From assembly GCA_944393695.1 (NCBI GenBank), contig CALYAY010000003.1, forward strand, positions 94,406 to 158,405: 64,000 bases of DNA, given 5' to 3'. The notes beneath the pieces are model-generated. The model had not been told where the DNA came from. It saw nothing but the letters and a program-made list of their open reading frames with translations, and searched no databases. Positions within the stretch are counted from its first letter, which is position 1. The number at the start of each line of letters is the position of its first letter. Of this stretch, positions 52,354 through 61,447 are shown in pieces. Made by a program: the position numbers and the translations under genes. The DNA comes from an uncultured Alphaproteobacteria bacterium. GTDB taxonomy: Bacteria > Pseudomonadota > Alphaproteobacteria > RF32 > CAG-239.

Positions 52354-54297
52354 TTATTCGGCAACCAGGGCTTTGACTTCCTCGCCGTATTCGTCCTTGA
52401 CGCAGTTTTTAATCCGCATCAGCTGAATCCATTTGCGGAAAGCGCCGATGAAGACAACTATCATCAGGAACATAACCAGCATGCCAAGAGCGGCCAGCAG
52501 ATTTTGGTCTTTGGGCAGATATTGCTCAAACACCTGCAAATATCCGGCCCAGAAGGTTACGCCGACCATGAATATACCCGGCAGGGCAACCGCCAGCGTA
52601 TATTTGCCGCGATTGAGCCGCAACAGCATGGTGGTGCAGACAATCAGGGCACATGCCGCCAGAAGCTGGTTGCTCAGACCAAACAACGGCCAAATGCTGC
52701 TGATGTTTCCGGTATAGACCAGGTATCCCCAAAGGAAGGTAAAGACCGCACTGGTAATGACAATACCCGGCATCCATTCCTTGTCGTTAAAGCGGGGCAT
52801 AACCTTGCCCAGCATTTCCTGCAGGAAGAAACGGCCGACACGGGTTCCGGCATCAACCGCCGTCAGAATGAAGACAGCTTCAAACATTACAGCGAAGTTG
52901 TACCAGTAAGCAACCAGGTGATCCATATAAGGCAGGTTGCGGAAAATGTGGGCCATACCGACAGCCAGAGAAACCGCGCCGCCGGTTCTGCCGTGCAGAT
53001 CAAGACCGATGTGCTCTTCATAATAAGGCAGATCGACGACGGCAAAGTTCGGATGAGCCGCCAGCAAGGCCTGGTAGGCCTCGGGTGTGGCGTTAATGGC
53101 AAAGTAGTCTCCCGGCATCATGGTGCAGGCAGCGATTAAGGCCATTATGGCGACAAAGCCTTCAGTCAGCATGGCGCCGTAACCCACGAACAGAATTTCA
53201 CGCTCATTGCCAATCATTTTCGGCGTGGTGCCGGTGCCGATAATGGCATGGAAACCGGAAATGGCGCCGCAGGCAATGGTGATGAAAATAAACGGCAGAA
53301 CCGGACCGTTAATAACCGGTCCGCCGCCCTGATCAAAGGGGGTGAACATGTGCATCATAATGTCCGGCTGGACAAAGACAATACCCAGCGCCAACATTAA
53401 AATCGTGCCGATTTTCAGATAGGTTGACAGATAGTCTCTGGGAACCAGCAGGAACCATACCGGCAAGACCGAGGCAATAAAGCCATACAGCGGAATGGCA
53501 ACGGAAACCGTCTCTTTGTCCCAGTTGAACATCCAGCCCAGAACATCTTCCTGCATGAGGGAATGTCCGCTGATGATGCCGATGAGCAGCAAAACGATAC
53601 CGATAATACTGGCCAGTTTAACGCCGTCTTTTTTGTAGCGCATAATCAGGCCCATCAAAATGGCGATAGGCATGGTGATGGCTACAATAAACAACGACCA
53701 GGGTGCATTATGCATGGCACTGACACAAGCCAGGGATAATCCCGCCAGGGTCAGAATCAAAATGAAAAGCACCGCAAATCCGGCAACTGTTCCGGTAAAG
53801 GGACTGATTTCACGTTCGGCAATGGTGGCCAGGCTCTCTCCTTTGTGACGGACAGAGGCAAAGACCACAACCATGTCATGAACGGCTCCACCCAAGACGC
53901 AGCCGATGAGAATCCACAGGGCGCCGGGCATAAAACCGAACTGAGCGGCCAATACCGGTCCGACCAGGGGGCCGGCGGCGGCAATGGCGGCAAAATGGTG
54001 TCCGAACAAGACATATTTATTGGTTTTGACATAGTCATGACCATCGGCATATTTTACCGCCGGAGTAACCCGGTTGGCATCCAGACGCAAAACCTTGTTA
54101 GCAACAAAAATTCCGTAAAAGCGATAGGCTATCGCAAAAATACACAAACTGGCAAAGACAACCGTGAGAGCATTCATCCCTTCAAAACGGCTCCAGAATC
54201 CAGTTGCGGCTGCGGTAGTTTCCGGTGCGGCGGCAGCTGCTGCCATGGCCGGTCCCGTCACTAAAACAGAGAATAGAATGTAAAACAGTTTTTTCAT
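52354..54297 (-). CDS. cstA: Carbon starvation protein A family transporter
   Basis: A multi-pass inner-membrane transporter of the CstA/BtsT family (peptide or pyruvate uptake under carbon starvation). Family motifs are AIAYRFYGIFVANKVLRLD near 55-73, TNKYVLFGHHFAAIAAAGPLVGPVLAAQFG near 90-120, DMVVVFASVRHKGESL near 140-156 and FHAIIGTGTTPKMI near 350-363. About 14-16 helices are predicted. The N-terminus is odd: residues 1-40 form a signal peptide-like segment ending AMAAAAAAPE plus a short linker before the usual CstA start. The gene is alone, flanked by its terminator and by the divergent autotransporter. Confidence 0.92.
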   Translation of the reverse strand: MKKLFYILFSVLVTGPAMAAAAAAPETTAAATGFWSRFEGMNALTVVFASLCIFAIAYRFYGIFVANKVLRLDANRVTPAVKYADGHDYVKTNKYVLFGHHFAAIAAAGPLVGPVLAAQFGFMPGALWILIGCVLGGAVHDMVVVFASVRHKGESLATIAEREISPFTGTVAGFAVLFILILTLAGLSLACVSAMHNAPWSLFIVAITMPIAILMGLIMRYKKDGVKLASIIGIVLLLIGIISGHSLMQEDVLGWMFNWDKETVSVAIPLYGFIASVLPVWFLLVPRDYLSTYLKIGTILMLALGIVFVQPDIMMHMFTPFDQGGGPVINGPVLPFIFITIACGAISGFHAIIGTGTTPKMIGNEREILFVGYGAMLTEGFVAIMALIAACTMMPGDYFAINATPEAYQALLAAHPNFAVVDLPYYEEHIGLDLHGRTGGAVSLAVGMAHIFRNLPYMDHLVAYWYNFAVMFEAVFILTAVDAGTRVGRFFLQEMLGKVMPRFNDKEWMPGIVITSAVFTFLWGYLVYTGNISSIWPLFGLSNQLLAACALIVCTTMLLRLNRGKYTLAVALPGIFMVGVTFWAGYLQVFEQYLPKDQNLLAALGMLVMFLMIVVFIGAFRKWIQLMRIKNCVKDEYGEEVKALVAE

Positions 54298-54444
54298 AGT
54301 TCATATCCTCTTTAGTCAAATACATGATTATTTTATGTAAAAAGTTTTTATAAGTAATTAATTATTTTCGAATATTTTTTTAATGGTGTTTGAATTTTCT
54401 TTTTCGGGTTTATATTTAGTTATATTTTGCGAGGATGAAGAAAG

Positions 54445-57400
54445 ATGAATATAAAGAAAAATGCCCTGTTGCTGCCGCTGGCAACCTTTCCCTTTTCAGC
54501 AGAAGCCATAACAATAACCGTTCCTTCCGGCACAACCGAATCCAACGGCGAGGTTATTGCCGTCGTCACTCAGCAAGTGTACGGCGAAACCGATAATTTT
54601 AAGGTCTATGGTACACAGCAGGTTATGAACGGCGGGCTGACGCATGACAGCGATATTTATTCCTATGCCCAACAGGATGTTTTGAGCGGGGGAACGGCTT
54701 ATGACACTAATGTTCAATATTACGCCATTCAAAATATTAACGGCAAGGCGTATAACTCAACGGTAAGTTCCCGGGGAAACATTAACCTCCGCAAGGGCGG
54801 CTATGCCGAAAACACCATGATAAACGGCGGGACATTGTCTGTTGCCGCCGGCGGAGAAGCCTCCGGAACAAAACTGCAATCGGGGGCGGAAAATGTTTCG
54901 GGAACGGATATCAATGCCCAAATCAGCGGCGGAATCCAGGAAATCAAAAGCGGCGGGCTGGCCGAGGGGGCGCAGGTTTCCGGTCGCGGCAATCAAAAAG
55001 TTGATGCCGGCGGCCGCGCCCAAAATGCCGTTTTGACCGGACGGGGAACCCAACAGGTTTACGGAACGGCCATTAAAACCCAGATTAATGATGATGCGTC
55101 AATGACCGTTTATGACGGCGGACATGCGGAACAAACCGTTATTAACGGCGGCGAAATGGAGGTGGAGGAAGAGGCCTCAACGGTTAAAACAACGATTAAT
55201 GCTGGAACACAATATGTTTACGGTACGGACAGCAACAGCATTATTAACGGTGGTGAACAAAATATTGCCGGAGGAGGGAAAGCCATAAACACCCAAATAA
55301 ACAGCGGCGGAAAACAGACTGTCGATATTGGCGGAAGTACAGAGGGCAGCGAAGTGGCTGCCGGTGGGACAATGCAGGTTTTATCCTGGGGAAGCGCAGC
55401 AAATACCTTATTGAACGGCGGGGAGATGATTGTGGCCGCAGGAGCAGAAAGCTCCGGCACCCGGATTGATGCCGGAACACAAACCGTGGCCGGAACCGAC
55501 AGCGACGCGGTTATCAACGGCGGAACACAAAATGTGCAAAGCGGCGGCCGTTCGGAAAACGCCACATTAAACGGTGGAACGCAAAACATCGAATCCGGTG
55601 CTTTGGCCAACGCTACCAAAATTATCAACGGAACTCAGAATGTTTACGGAACTTCGGAAAATGCTCAGCTGTCCGGCGGAAAAATGGAAATCTTTCAGGG
55701 CGGAAGCGCAGCAAATACCCTGTTAAACGGCGGGGAGATGATTGTGGCCGCAGGAGCAGAAAGCTCCGGCACCCGGATTAACGCCGGAACACAAATTGTG
55801 GCCGGAACCGACAGCAACGCGCTTATCAACGGCGGAACACAAAATGTGCAGAGCGGCGGACATTCGGAAAACGCCACATTAAACGGCGGTACGCAAAACA
55901 TCGAATCTGGAGCTTCGGCCAATGGTACAAAAATAAACAACGGGACTCAGAATGTTTACGGAACTTCGGAAAATGCCCAGCTGTCCGGCGGAAAAATGGA
56001 AATCTTTCAGGGCGGAAGCGCAGCAAATACCTTATTGAACGGCGGGGAGATGGTTGTGGCCGCGGGGGCGGAAAGCTCCGGCACCCGGATTGACGCCGGA
56101 ACACAAATTGTGGCCGGAACCGACAGCAACGCGGTTATCAACGGCGGAACACAAAATGTGCAAAGCGGCGGACATTCGAAAAACGCTACGTTAAACGGCG
56201 GCACGCAAAACATCGAATCCGGTGCTTCGGCCAACGCCACCAAAATTATCAATGGAACGCAGAATGTTTACGGGACTTCGGAAAATGCTCGGATTTCCGG
56301 CGGAAAAATGGAAATCTTTCAGGGCGGCAGTGCGACAAATGTTGATATCAGCGACGGCCTGCTGGTTCTTAATTCCGGCGGTATTTTGAACGGAACGACG
56401 CAAATTTCTCAAGGAGCCATGACCTTTCAGGGGCAGCAAAATATTTCTGATTTGCAGCTGGATGACGCGGTGGTTAATTTTGCCCGGGGGACAGATTTTT
56501 CGACTTTGCAAGTTGATAATCTGAACGGTCGCGGTGTGTTTAACATGAGCAGCGACTTATCCCGGAACGAAGCGGATTATCTTGAAGTTGCCAACGGAAG
56601 CGGTGATTTCGGGCTGATTATTCATGATTACAGCGCTGACGGAGGGCTGCCGGTTAAGTTTTCGATTATTGAAAGCGCGGCAGCAGACAATAACTTTTAT
56701 CTGGTGGGCGATGCCGTGGACGTCGGAGCTTTCCAATACGGATTACAACAGGAAGGCAACAGCTGGTATCTGACCAAAATGCAAAATCTTACCGAGAGCT
56801 CAATTATTGCAAAAAATACTTATAATTCTCTGGCTTCGTTGTTTTATACTCATATCAATCCGGTTTATCAGCATTTATACAGCACCCGCCGTGATGTCAG
56901 TATGGAAAACAAACTATGGGTCAAGGGAATAGGCCGTCATCTTAACCTGGATTATGACGACAATTCCGGCAGCAAGGTTGATATTTACGGTATTGAGGCC
57001 GGTTATGACCATAATTTGTGGAGCAACGGCACCAACACCCTGAAAGCCGGTATTTTTGCTTCATACAGCAATTCCCGACAGGAATATGACATGCACGGAC
57101 ACGGCGACGGCAATACCAACGGTCTCGGCATTTATTCAACTTTTAACTTTGGCGACAACTGGTTTGTCGACGCGGTGGGCAGTTATTTTTATCACCGGCA
57201 GAAAATCAAAAGCTATACGCCGTCCGGTTTTGACGTGGACAGCAAGTATCATGCCGAGGGATGGCACGCGTCGGCCTTTATCGGCAAGAGGTTAAACTTT
57301 GAGCAAAACTGGTTTATTGAACCGAATGCAGGTATCCGCTATATGTTGATTGACAATATCTCTTACCGGACAAATTACAACACCCGGGTGACAGCCTCTG

Positions 57401-57708
57401 CCAGTGATTATTTCAGTGTGAGCGCCGGAATTACGGGCGGAAAGGAATTTCAACTGGAAAATCAGGGGATTCTTGATATTTACGGACGTTTTAACCTGAT
57501 TCACGACCGGGACGGCAAAAGTGTTCTGCAAGTTGCCGATTACAGCTTTACGGAAGATATGTCGGCTTTGCAATATGAACTTGGCGGCGGGGTCAGTTTT
57601 TCCTGGGATGAGGGAAAAAATGCGGCTTATCTGGATGCGGTTACTCTGTTGGGCAGCACGGTGAGGGTACCGGTTGAAGTTCAGCTCGGGCTGAGGTTTG
57701 GTTTTTAG
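54445..57708 (+). CDS. AIDA-type autotransporter adhesin
   Basis: A type V-secreted protein of 1087 aa. A short signal peptide (about 1-22) leads into a long passenger made of AIDA-like repeats (GG-x-Q-x-V/I-x-x-GG-x-A-x-x-T), forming a beta-helix on the cell surface. Residues about 316-627 consist of three copies of a 104-residue unit (DNA repeat 55391-56326). From about 815 to the end is the 12-strand autotransporter barrel: LWVKGIGRHLNLDYD, GIEAGYDHNLW, FGLRFGF-type last strand ending in Phe. Such proteins mediate adhesion and auto-aggregation. It is divergent from cstA, with 147 AT-rich bases between. Confidence 0.93.
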   Translation: MNIKKNALLLPLATFPFSAEAITITVPSGTTESNGEVIAVVTQQVYGETDNFKVYGTQQVMNGGLTHDSDIYSYAQQDVLSGGTAYDTNVQYYAIQNINGKAYNSTVSSRGNINLRKGGYAENTMINGGTLSVAAGGEASGTKLQSGAENVSGTDINAQISGGIQEIKSGGLAEGAQVSGRGNQKVDAGGRAQNAVLTGRGTQQVYGTAIKTQINDDASMTVYDGGHAEQTVINGGEMEVEEEASTVKTTINAGTQYVYGTDSNSIINGGEQNIAGGGKAINTQINSGGKQTVDIGGSTEGSEVAAGGTMQVLSWGSAANTLLNGGEMIVAAGAESSGTRIDAGTQTVAGTDSDAVINGGTQNVQSGGRSENATLNGGTQNIESGALANATKIINGTQNVYGTSENAQLSGGKMEIFQGGSAANTLLNGGEMIVAAGAESSGTRINAGTQIVAGTDSNALINGGTQNVQSGGHSENATLNGGTQNIESGASANGTKINNGTQNVYGTSENAQLSGGKMEIFQGGSAANTLLNGGEMVVAAGAESSGTRIDAGTQIVAGTDSNAVINGGTQNVQSGGHSKNATLNGGTQNIESGASANATKIINGTQNVYGTSENARISGGKMEIFQGGSATNVDISDGLLVLNSGGILNGTTQISQGAMTFQGQQNISDLQLDDAVVNFARGTDFSTLQVDNLNGRGVFNMSSDLSRNEADYLEVANGSGDFGLIIHDYSADGGLPVKFSIIESAAADNNFYLVGDAVDVGAFQYGLQQEGNSWYLTKMQNLTESSIIAKNTYNSLASLFYTHINPVYQHLYSTRRDVSMENKLWVKGIGRHLNLDYDDNSGSKVDIYGIEAGYDHNLWSNGTNTLKAGIFASYSNSRQEYDMHGHGDGNTNGLGIYSTFNFGDNWFVDAVGSYFYHRQKIKSYTPSGFDVDSKYHAEGWHASAFIGKRLNFEQNWFIEPNAGIRYMLIDNISYRTNYNTRVTASASDYFSVSAGITGGKEFQLENQGILDIYGRFNLIHDRDGKSVLQVADYSFTEDMSALQYELGGGVSFSWDEGKNAAYLDAVTLLGSTVRVPVEVQLGLRFGF
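55391..56326 (+). repeat. Three tandem 312-bp repeats within the autotransporter
   Basis: GAAGCGCAGCAAATACC recurs at 55391, 55703 and 56015, exactly 312 bases apart, and the unit ends where a fourth, diverged copy begins at 56327. Each unit encodes 104 residues (GGSAANTLLNGGEM to SGGKMEIFQ). Copies are nearly identical, differing by a few substitutions. Copy number may vary between strains by recombination. Confidence 0.95.
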
Positions 57709-57713
57709 GGCTA

Positions 57714-57747
57714 AAAACCAAGCCTGACAAAAGACAGGCTTGGTTTT
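57714..57747 (+). terminator. Terminator between autotransporter and Lcl-like gene
   Basis: A 13-bp perfect stem (57714-57726 with 57735-57747) with an 8-base loop, its right arm ending in TTTT and extended by TAGC. It can serve both converging genes. Confidence 0.85.
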
Positions 57748-57765
57748 AGCTGTGCGGATGAGAGA

Positions 57766-58551
57766 TTAAAACTCAAGTACGGGGCGAACGGCAAGGCTAT
57801 CGGCAAGCTTATTGTAGTTGTTGTACAACCAGTAGTCGCCGTCGAACCCTGATTCCCATGCGTGTTCTCTATTGTATTCGGAAGATGACCAATACAGGGA
57901 AGTTGCTCCTATCTGGGTGCCTCCTGCCAAGATAAATCCGGCATTTATGGCGGACATATTGTTTTTAATACTTGTCATAATACCGGCTGCCGGTAAGCAC
58001 CAATCGCCTGCTTTGGTTCCCGCTGTTGAATATTCTTTTGTTGCCCAGGCCGCCGGATAATTACTCTTATCTCCTGCTGCCGTTATAATAATCGTATTCG
58101 TACAGCTTTGATAGTCTGTCGAGGCCGCTTGCTCTGAGGTAAAGTTATTTAAGTTCAAGTCAACAAGCTCACTAGACCATGAATAATTGCCTATCGGCTT
58201 TAAGGACATGACTTGTCCATGACCCTGGCCATCGATATAAACCACCACACCAATCGGGGTTTTAGAACTGTCCAGAGATACGGAACAGGATTTGTCGGAA
58301 TAATAGATGTTGCCAATCTGGCAGTTTTTATTTCCACCAACACCACCTTCCTGAATGATTTTTTCGATTTCGGTAATCTTGTTTACCAAAGTACAGTTCC
58401 AGGCATTGCCGAAGGGGCATTTGATACCACCTTCACAGGATGACGAGCTTTCATATCCCAAACTCGAACAACTCGGCGTCGGGATACAGGCCGCATACAC
58501 CGTCCCAGTGCTTATTATAATTCCCACACTCGCCAATAATATCTTCTTCAT
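57766..58551 (-). CDS. Secreted Lcl/DUF1566-like protein
   Basis: A 261-residue exported protein. The signal peptide is about 1-20 (MKKILLASVGIIISTGTVYA). A Cys-rich N-terminal part follows (CIPTPSC, LGYESSSSC, KCPFG, WNC near 22-60), then KNCQIGNIYYSDKSC near 77-91. The C-terminal half is an Lcl/DUF1566 domain: GDWCLPAAG near 191, YWSSSE near 226 and VRPVLEF at the end. I start at 58551, where AGGAG lies 8 bases upstream; the open frame extends 35 codons further into a palindromic repeat. The protein at 1-269 shares the same C-terminus. Function unknown; likely surface or extracellular. Confidence 0.82.
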   Translation of the reverse strand: MKKILLASVGIIISTGTVYAACIPTPSCSSLGYESSSSCEGGIKCPFGNAWNCTLVNKITEIEKIIQEGGVGGNKNCQIGNIYYSDKSCSVSLDSSKTPIGVVVYIDGQGHGQVMSLKPIGNYSWSSELVDLNLNNFTSEQAASTDYQSCTNTIIITAAGDKSNYPAAWATKEYSTAGTKAGDWCLPAAGIMTSIKNNMSAINAGFILAGGTQIGATSLYWSSSEYNREHAWESGFDGDYWLYNNYNKLADSLAVRPVLEF

Positions 58552-58604
58552 AACCTTTCTCCTTTTTATATTAGTTGTTAATAATATTTGTTTCTCCTTA
58601 TATT

Positions 58605-58642
58605 CTCTCCCTAAAACCTTAGGGAGAGTTAGAGAGGGTTTC
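58605..58642 (+). repeat. Palindromic element, copy 1
   Basis: A 10-bp perfect stem (58605-58614 with 58619-58628, AACC loop) followed by TTAGAGAGGGTTTC. It is the same element as at 58667, in the opposite orientation, 24 bases from it. The pair can fold into a longer inverted repeat. Confidence 0.8.
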
Positions 58643-58666
58643 TCATCAATTACCATTTCCTAATAT

Positions 58667-58706
58667 GAAACCCTCCCCACCCCCTCCCTAAGTCTTTAGG
58701 GAGGGG
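58667..58706 (-). repeat. Palindromic element, copy 2
   Basis: A 40-base element: GAAACCCTCCCC followed by an 11-bp perfect stem (58681-58691 with 58696-58706). It is identical to copy 3 (59423-59462) in 39 of 40 positions, a level of identity not expected by chance. It lies between the two secreted-protein genes. Confidence 0.9.
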
Positions 58707-58742
58707 ATAAAATAGAAAACTGAGGGAATAAAGAGCAATCCC

Positions 58743-59720
58743 TCACCCTCCGCAGAAGTCACAATAATCCGTACAATTCGTCGCACAGCCGGTGGCATAC
58801 CACAGACCGGAGCATTCCTCATACTGGCAAATCGTGCAGCTCGGACAGGTGGTGTATTCTCCCAAGTTCGGGCAGGCCTTACAATTGTCGTACATAGTGG
58901 TTGTCCCGGAAAGGCAGGTCTTCGCTCCGGCTTCACCGCCCATAGCGCCACAGTCCATATATCCGTCACAGGAATTGGGTTTAATTTTGTATTTGGTCTT
59001 GCCGTCGCAGTCCAGACAAGCCTCACCGTCTTGTACATAACCGTCAGGAATGGTGGTGTTATCATAACCTGAGCCGCAGGGCGTGCATTCACAGGAAGCA
59101 TATTTCCCGTCACAAGCCTCACCGACGCCAAAATATGGGTCCTCGCAAGTAACGTAATCACTCGGGCAGGAAGGGATGCATTTTTCGAAATAATTGCTAT
59201 CGTAGGGGCAATAATTATACGGTTCATATCCTTCGGGACAGGATGTCTCGTTATAGCCTTCTTCCATACAGCGTTTTCCGTCATCGAGTTCATAGTCATC
59301 GCCTCCGGGAGGTACCCCGCCGTCATCCTCATCAGCATTATTTCCCGCAAACTCATTCCCCGAACAATCAGTGGTATCCGTCACAAAACAGGCCGCGGCG
59401 AGTTGGATGAGAGGGGTGTTGTGAAACCCTCCCCAGCCCCTCCCTAAGTCTTTAGGGAGGGGGTAGGATAGAGAGTTCACTAAGCCTGTAGGGAGGGAGA
59501 GGTCTGAGTTTTCAGGGAGAGTAAGTTCGGCAAAATCTTCAAGTGAAGACAAATGCGCGGCCGTGAGGTGTGAAGTGTGTGTAGAAACATGTGATTTAAG
59601 CATGGCCGCGTTTAACACCGGAGGCGTATCATCAGGATTAAAACCAGCGTAACACAAATCAGCTCCGGCAATAAAGGACATGCACGAAACCGACAACATG
59701 AGTATAGTTTTGTTCATCAT
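58743..59720 (-). CDS. Secreted Cys-rich protein with embedded palindromic element
   Basis: A 325-residue exported protein of unknown function. The signal peptide is about 1-26 (ending ADLCYA). Residues about 40-110 are low-complexity and coded by palindromic DNA (LSYPLPKDLGRGWGGF corresponds to copy 3). From about 150 to the end more than 30 cysteines occur in short CxxC and CxxxC patterns (CPEGYEPYNYC, CIPSC, CECTPC, CKACPNLG, CPSCTIC), with a C-terminal CDFCGG. This suggests many disulfides or metal sites. I start at 59720, where GAGGTG is 7 bases upstream; 24 earlier codons lack a signal peptide. It stands upstream of the Lcl-like gene on the same strand. Confidence 0.75.
   Translation of the reverse strand: MMNKTILMLSVSCMSFIAGADLCYAGFNPDDTPPVLNAAMLKSHVSTHTSHLTAAHLSSLEDFAELTLPENSDLSLPTGLVNSLSYPLPKDLGRGWGGFHNTPLIQLAAACFVTDTTDCSGNEFAGNNADEDDGGVPPGGDDYELDDGKRCMEEGYNETSCPEGYEPYNYCPYDSNYFEKCIPSCPSDYVTCEDPYFGVGEACDGKYASCECTPCGSGYDNTTIPDGYVQDGEACLDCDGKTKYKIKPNSCDGYMDCGAMGGEAGAKTCLSGTTTMYDNCKACPNLGEYTTCPSCTICQYEECSGLWYATGCATNCTDYCDFCGG
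59423..59462 (-). repeat. Palindromic element, copy 3, inside a coding region
   Basis: A 40-base element with an 11-bp perfect stem (59437-59447 with 59452-59462), 39/40 identical to copy 2. It is read in frame by the Cys-rich protein gene as PLPKDLGRGWGGF. More partial copies of the stem sequence lie just beside it (59475-59520). Confidence 0.9.
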
Positions 59721-59834
59721 AATAGCACCTCTGTTATTAATTACATTTGTCTTCACGAATCTAATAATAACAGATATCTTACAAATAATCAATGTATATT
59801 TTTAATATAATGACGGGAAATCGGACGAGGTTTT

Positions 59835-59873
59835 AAAACCCTCTCTTTCCCTCCCTGAGTTTTCAGGGAGGGG
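59835..59873 (-). repeat. Palindromic element, copy 4
   Basis: AAAACCCTCTCTTT followed by a 10-bp perfect stem (59849-59858 with 59863-59872). It is more diverged than copies 2 and 3 but has the same layout and orientation. It lies in the gap between the Cys-rich gene and glyS. Confidence 0.8.
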
Positions 59874-59951
59874 AAATATGGGGAAAAGGTTTTAGAGGGA
59901 GGATAAAAGGATGATTTTTTTGCCTGGATTCTCGGATGATTGAGAATAGAA

Positions 59952-59986
59952 CAAAAAAATCCCTCATCATTGGATGATGAGGGATT
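59952..59986 (-). terminator. Terminator after the glycyl-tRNA synthetase gene
   Basis: A perfect 12-bp stem (59958-59969 with 59975-59986) with a 5-base loop, followed on the minus strand by TTTTTT, 7 bases beyond the stop. Confidence 0.9.
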
Positions 59987-59993
59987 GGGATGT

Positions 59994-61361
59994 TTATTTT
60001 AAGAAATAATCTCGCAGATAATCTTTCAAATCTGCAATATTGACACGCGTTTGTACCATGGTGTCTCGGTCGCGCACGGTTACCGATGCCGGCTCTTTTT
60101 CTATGGTTTCAAAATCAACCGTCAGGCACAACGGGGTTCCGACCTCATCGTGACGACGATAAGCCTTGCCGATGTTGCCGGTGTTTTCCAAAGCCACGCG
60201 GCCAATGCCCAGTTTTAACAGACTTTGCTTGATTTTATGACATTTGTCCATGATTAAATCATTGTTCTTTTTCAGAGGAATAACAGCCACTTTAATTGGC
60301 GCCAGATGTTTTTTGAGTTTTAAGACAACACGGGTGTTTCCGCCGCCGAGGTCTTCTTCCTCATAGGCTTCAGTCATTACGGCCAAAACGCCGCGGTCAA
60401 TACCCATGGAAGGCTCAATTACAAACGGAACTTTCCATTTTTTGCTTTCATCGTCAAAAACAGCCAGCTTCTGCGTTGATTCCGGGTTGGGGTGAACTTT
60501 GGAGCTTAAATCAAACTCATCCTGGCCCTTGGTATGATTACCCAAATCATAATCGGTCCGGTCGGCAATGCCTTCGAGTTCTTCCATGCCATGAGGAAAC
60601 TGATATTCAATATCATAACAGGCTTTGGCATAGTGAGCCAGATCATCTTTCGGCGTGGTGTAAATGTTCATATGCTCACGTTTAAGCCCCTGCTCTTCCC
60701 ACCATTTGATGCGCTCGTTCTTCCAATATTCATGCCAGCGCAAATCATCTCCGGGCTCCACAAAATATTCCAGCTCGGCCTGTTCAAACTCGCGGACGCG
60801 GAAAATAAAGTTGCGCGGAGTGATTTCATTGCGGAAAGATTTGCCAATCTGGGCAATACCGAAGGGCAGCTTGCGCGAAGTGGAATCAACCACGTTTTTA
60901 AACTGGGTAAAAATGGCCTGAGCCGTTTCCGGACGCAGGTAAGCAATGTTTTCGGCATTGTCCACCGGGCCGACCGTGGTTTTAAACATCAGGTTAAACG
61001 GGCGGGGTTCGGTTAAATCGGTCGAACCGCAATTGGGACATTTGCCATCGGGAATATGGTCGGCGCGGAAACGTCCTTTGCATTTGCGGCAATCCACCAT
61101 CGGGTCGGAAAAAGTGTCTTCATGACCGGAATAATGCAAAACCTTGCGATTAGTCAGAATAGCTGAATCCAGCCCCTCAATATCATCACGTTCATAAACC
61201 ATCGACCGCCACCAGGCCGCCTTCAGATTGTTTTTCAGCTCAACGCCCAACGGACCGTAATCATAAACTCCCTGCTGTCCGCCGTAAATATCGGCATTTT
61301 GAAAGATAAAGCCGCGGCGTTTGCACAGCGAAACCAGCTGGTCCATTGTTTTTGCAACCAT
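59994..61361 (-). CDS. glyS: Glycyl-tRNA synthetase, single-chain (alpha2) type
   Basis: Charges tRNA-Gly. This is the homodimeric class II form (GlyQS-like), of 455 aa. It begins [23 protein letters not shown], motif 1 is near [15 protein letters not shown] (30-44), and an inserted zinc ribbon is visible (CRKCKGR near 91 and CPNCGS near 109). Motif 2 contains [25 protein letters not shown] near 170-194, and motif 3 is [13 protein letters not shown]. The anticodon-binding domain ends the protein. Most proteobacteria use the unrelated alpha2beta2 GlyRS (GlyQ+GlyS), so this form is unexpected for the lineage. Confidence 0.95.
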   Translation of the reverse strand: MVAKTMDQLVSLCKRRGFIFQNADIYGGQQGVYDYGPLGVELKNNLKAAWWRSMVYERDDIEGLDSAILTNRKVLHYSGHEDTFSDPMVDCRKCKGRFRADHIPDGKCPNCGSTDLTEPRPFNLMFKTTVGPVDNAENIAYLRPETAQAIFTQFKNVVDSTSRKLPFGIAQIGKSFRNEITPRNFIFRVREFEQAELEYFVEPGDDLRWHEYWKNERIKWWEEQGLKREHMNIYTTPKDDLAHYAKACYDIEYQFPHGMEELEGIADRTDYDLGNHTKGQDEFDLSSKVHPNPESTQKLAVFDDESKKWKVPFVIEPSMGIDRGVLAVMTEAYEEEDLGGGNTRVVLKLKKHLAPIKVAVIPLKKNNDLIMDKCHKIKQSLLKLGIGRVALENTGNIGKAYRRHDEVGTPLCLTVDFETIEKEPASVTVRDRDTMVQTRVNIADLKDYLRDYFLK

Positions 61362-61447
61362 TTTTTATTTTCCCCTTTATAATTAATTTTTAACTTATTA
61401 CTTTTATAATATTTTTCCGGAAAATGCAAGAAGAGAGATGAAGAAAC

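Noticed and set aside
55391..56326. CRISPR-like array
   Set aside because: The repeats are 312 bp, contiguous without spacers and in frame within an autotransporter gene.
58605..59873. CRISPR repeats or plain terminators for the palindromes at 58.6-59.9 kb
   Set aside because: Spacing is irregular, orientation varies, one copy lies inside a coding region, and the stems lack T runs.
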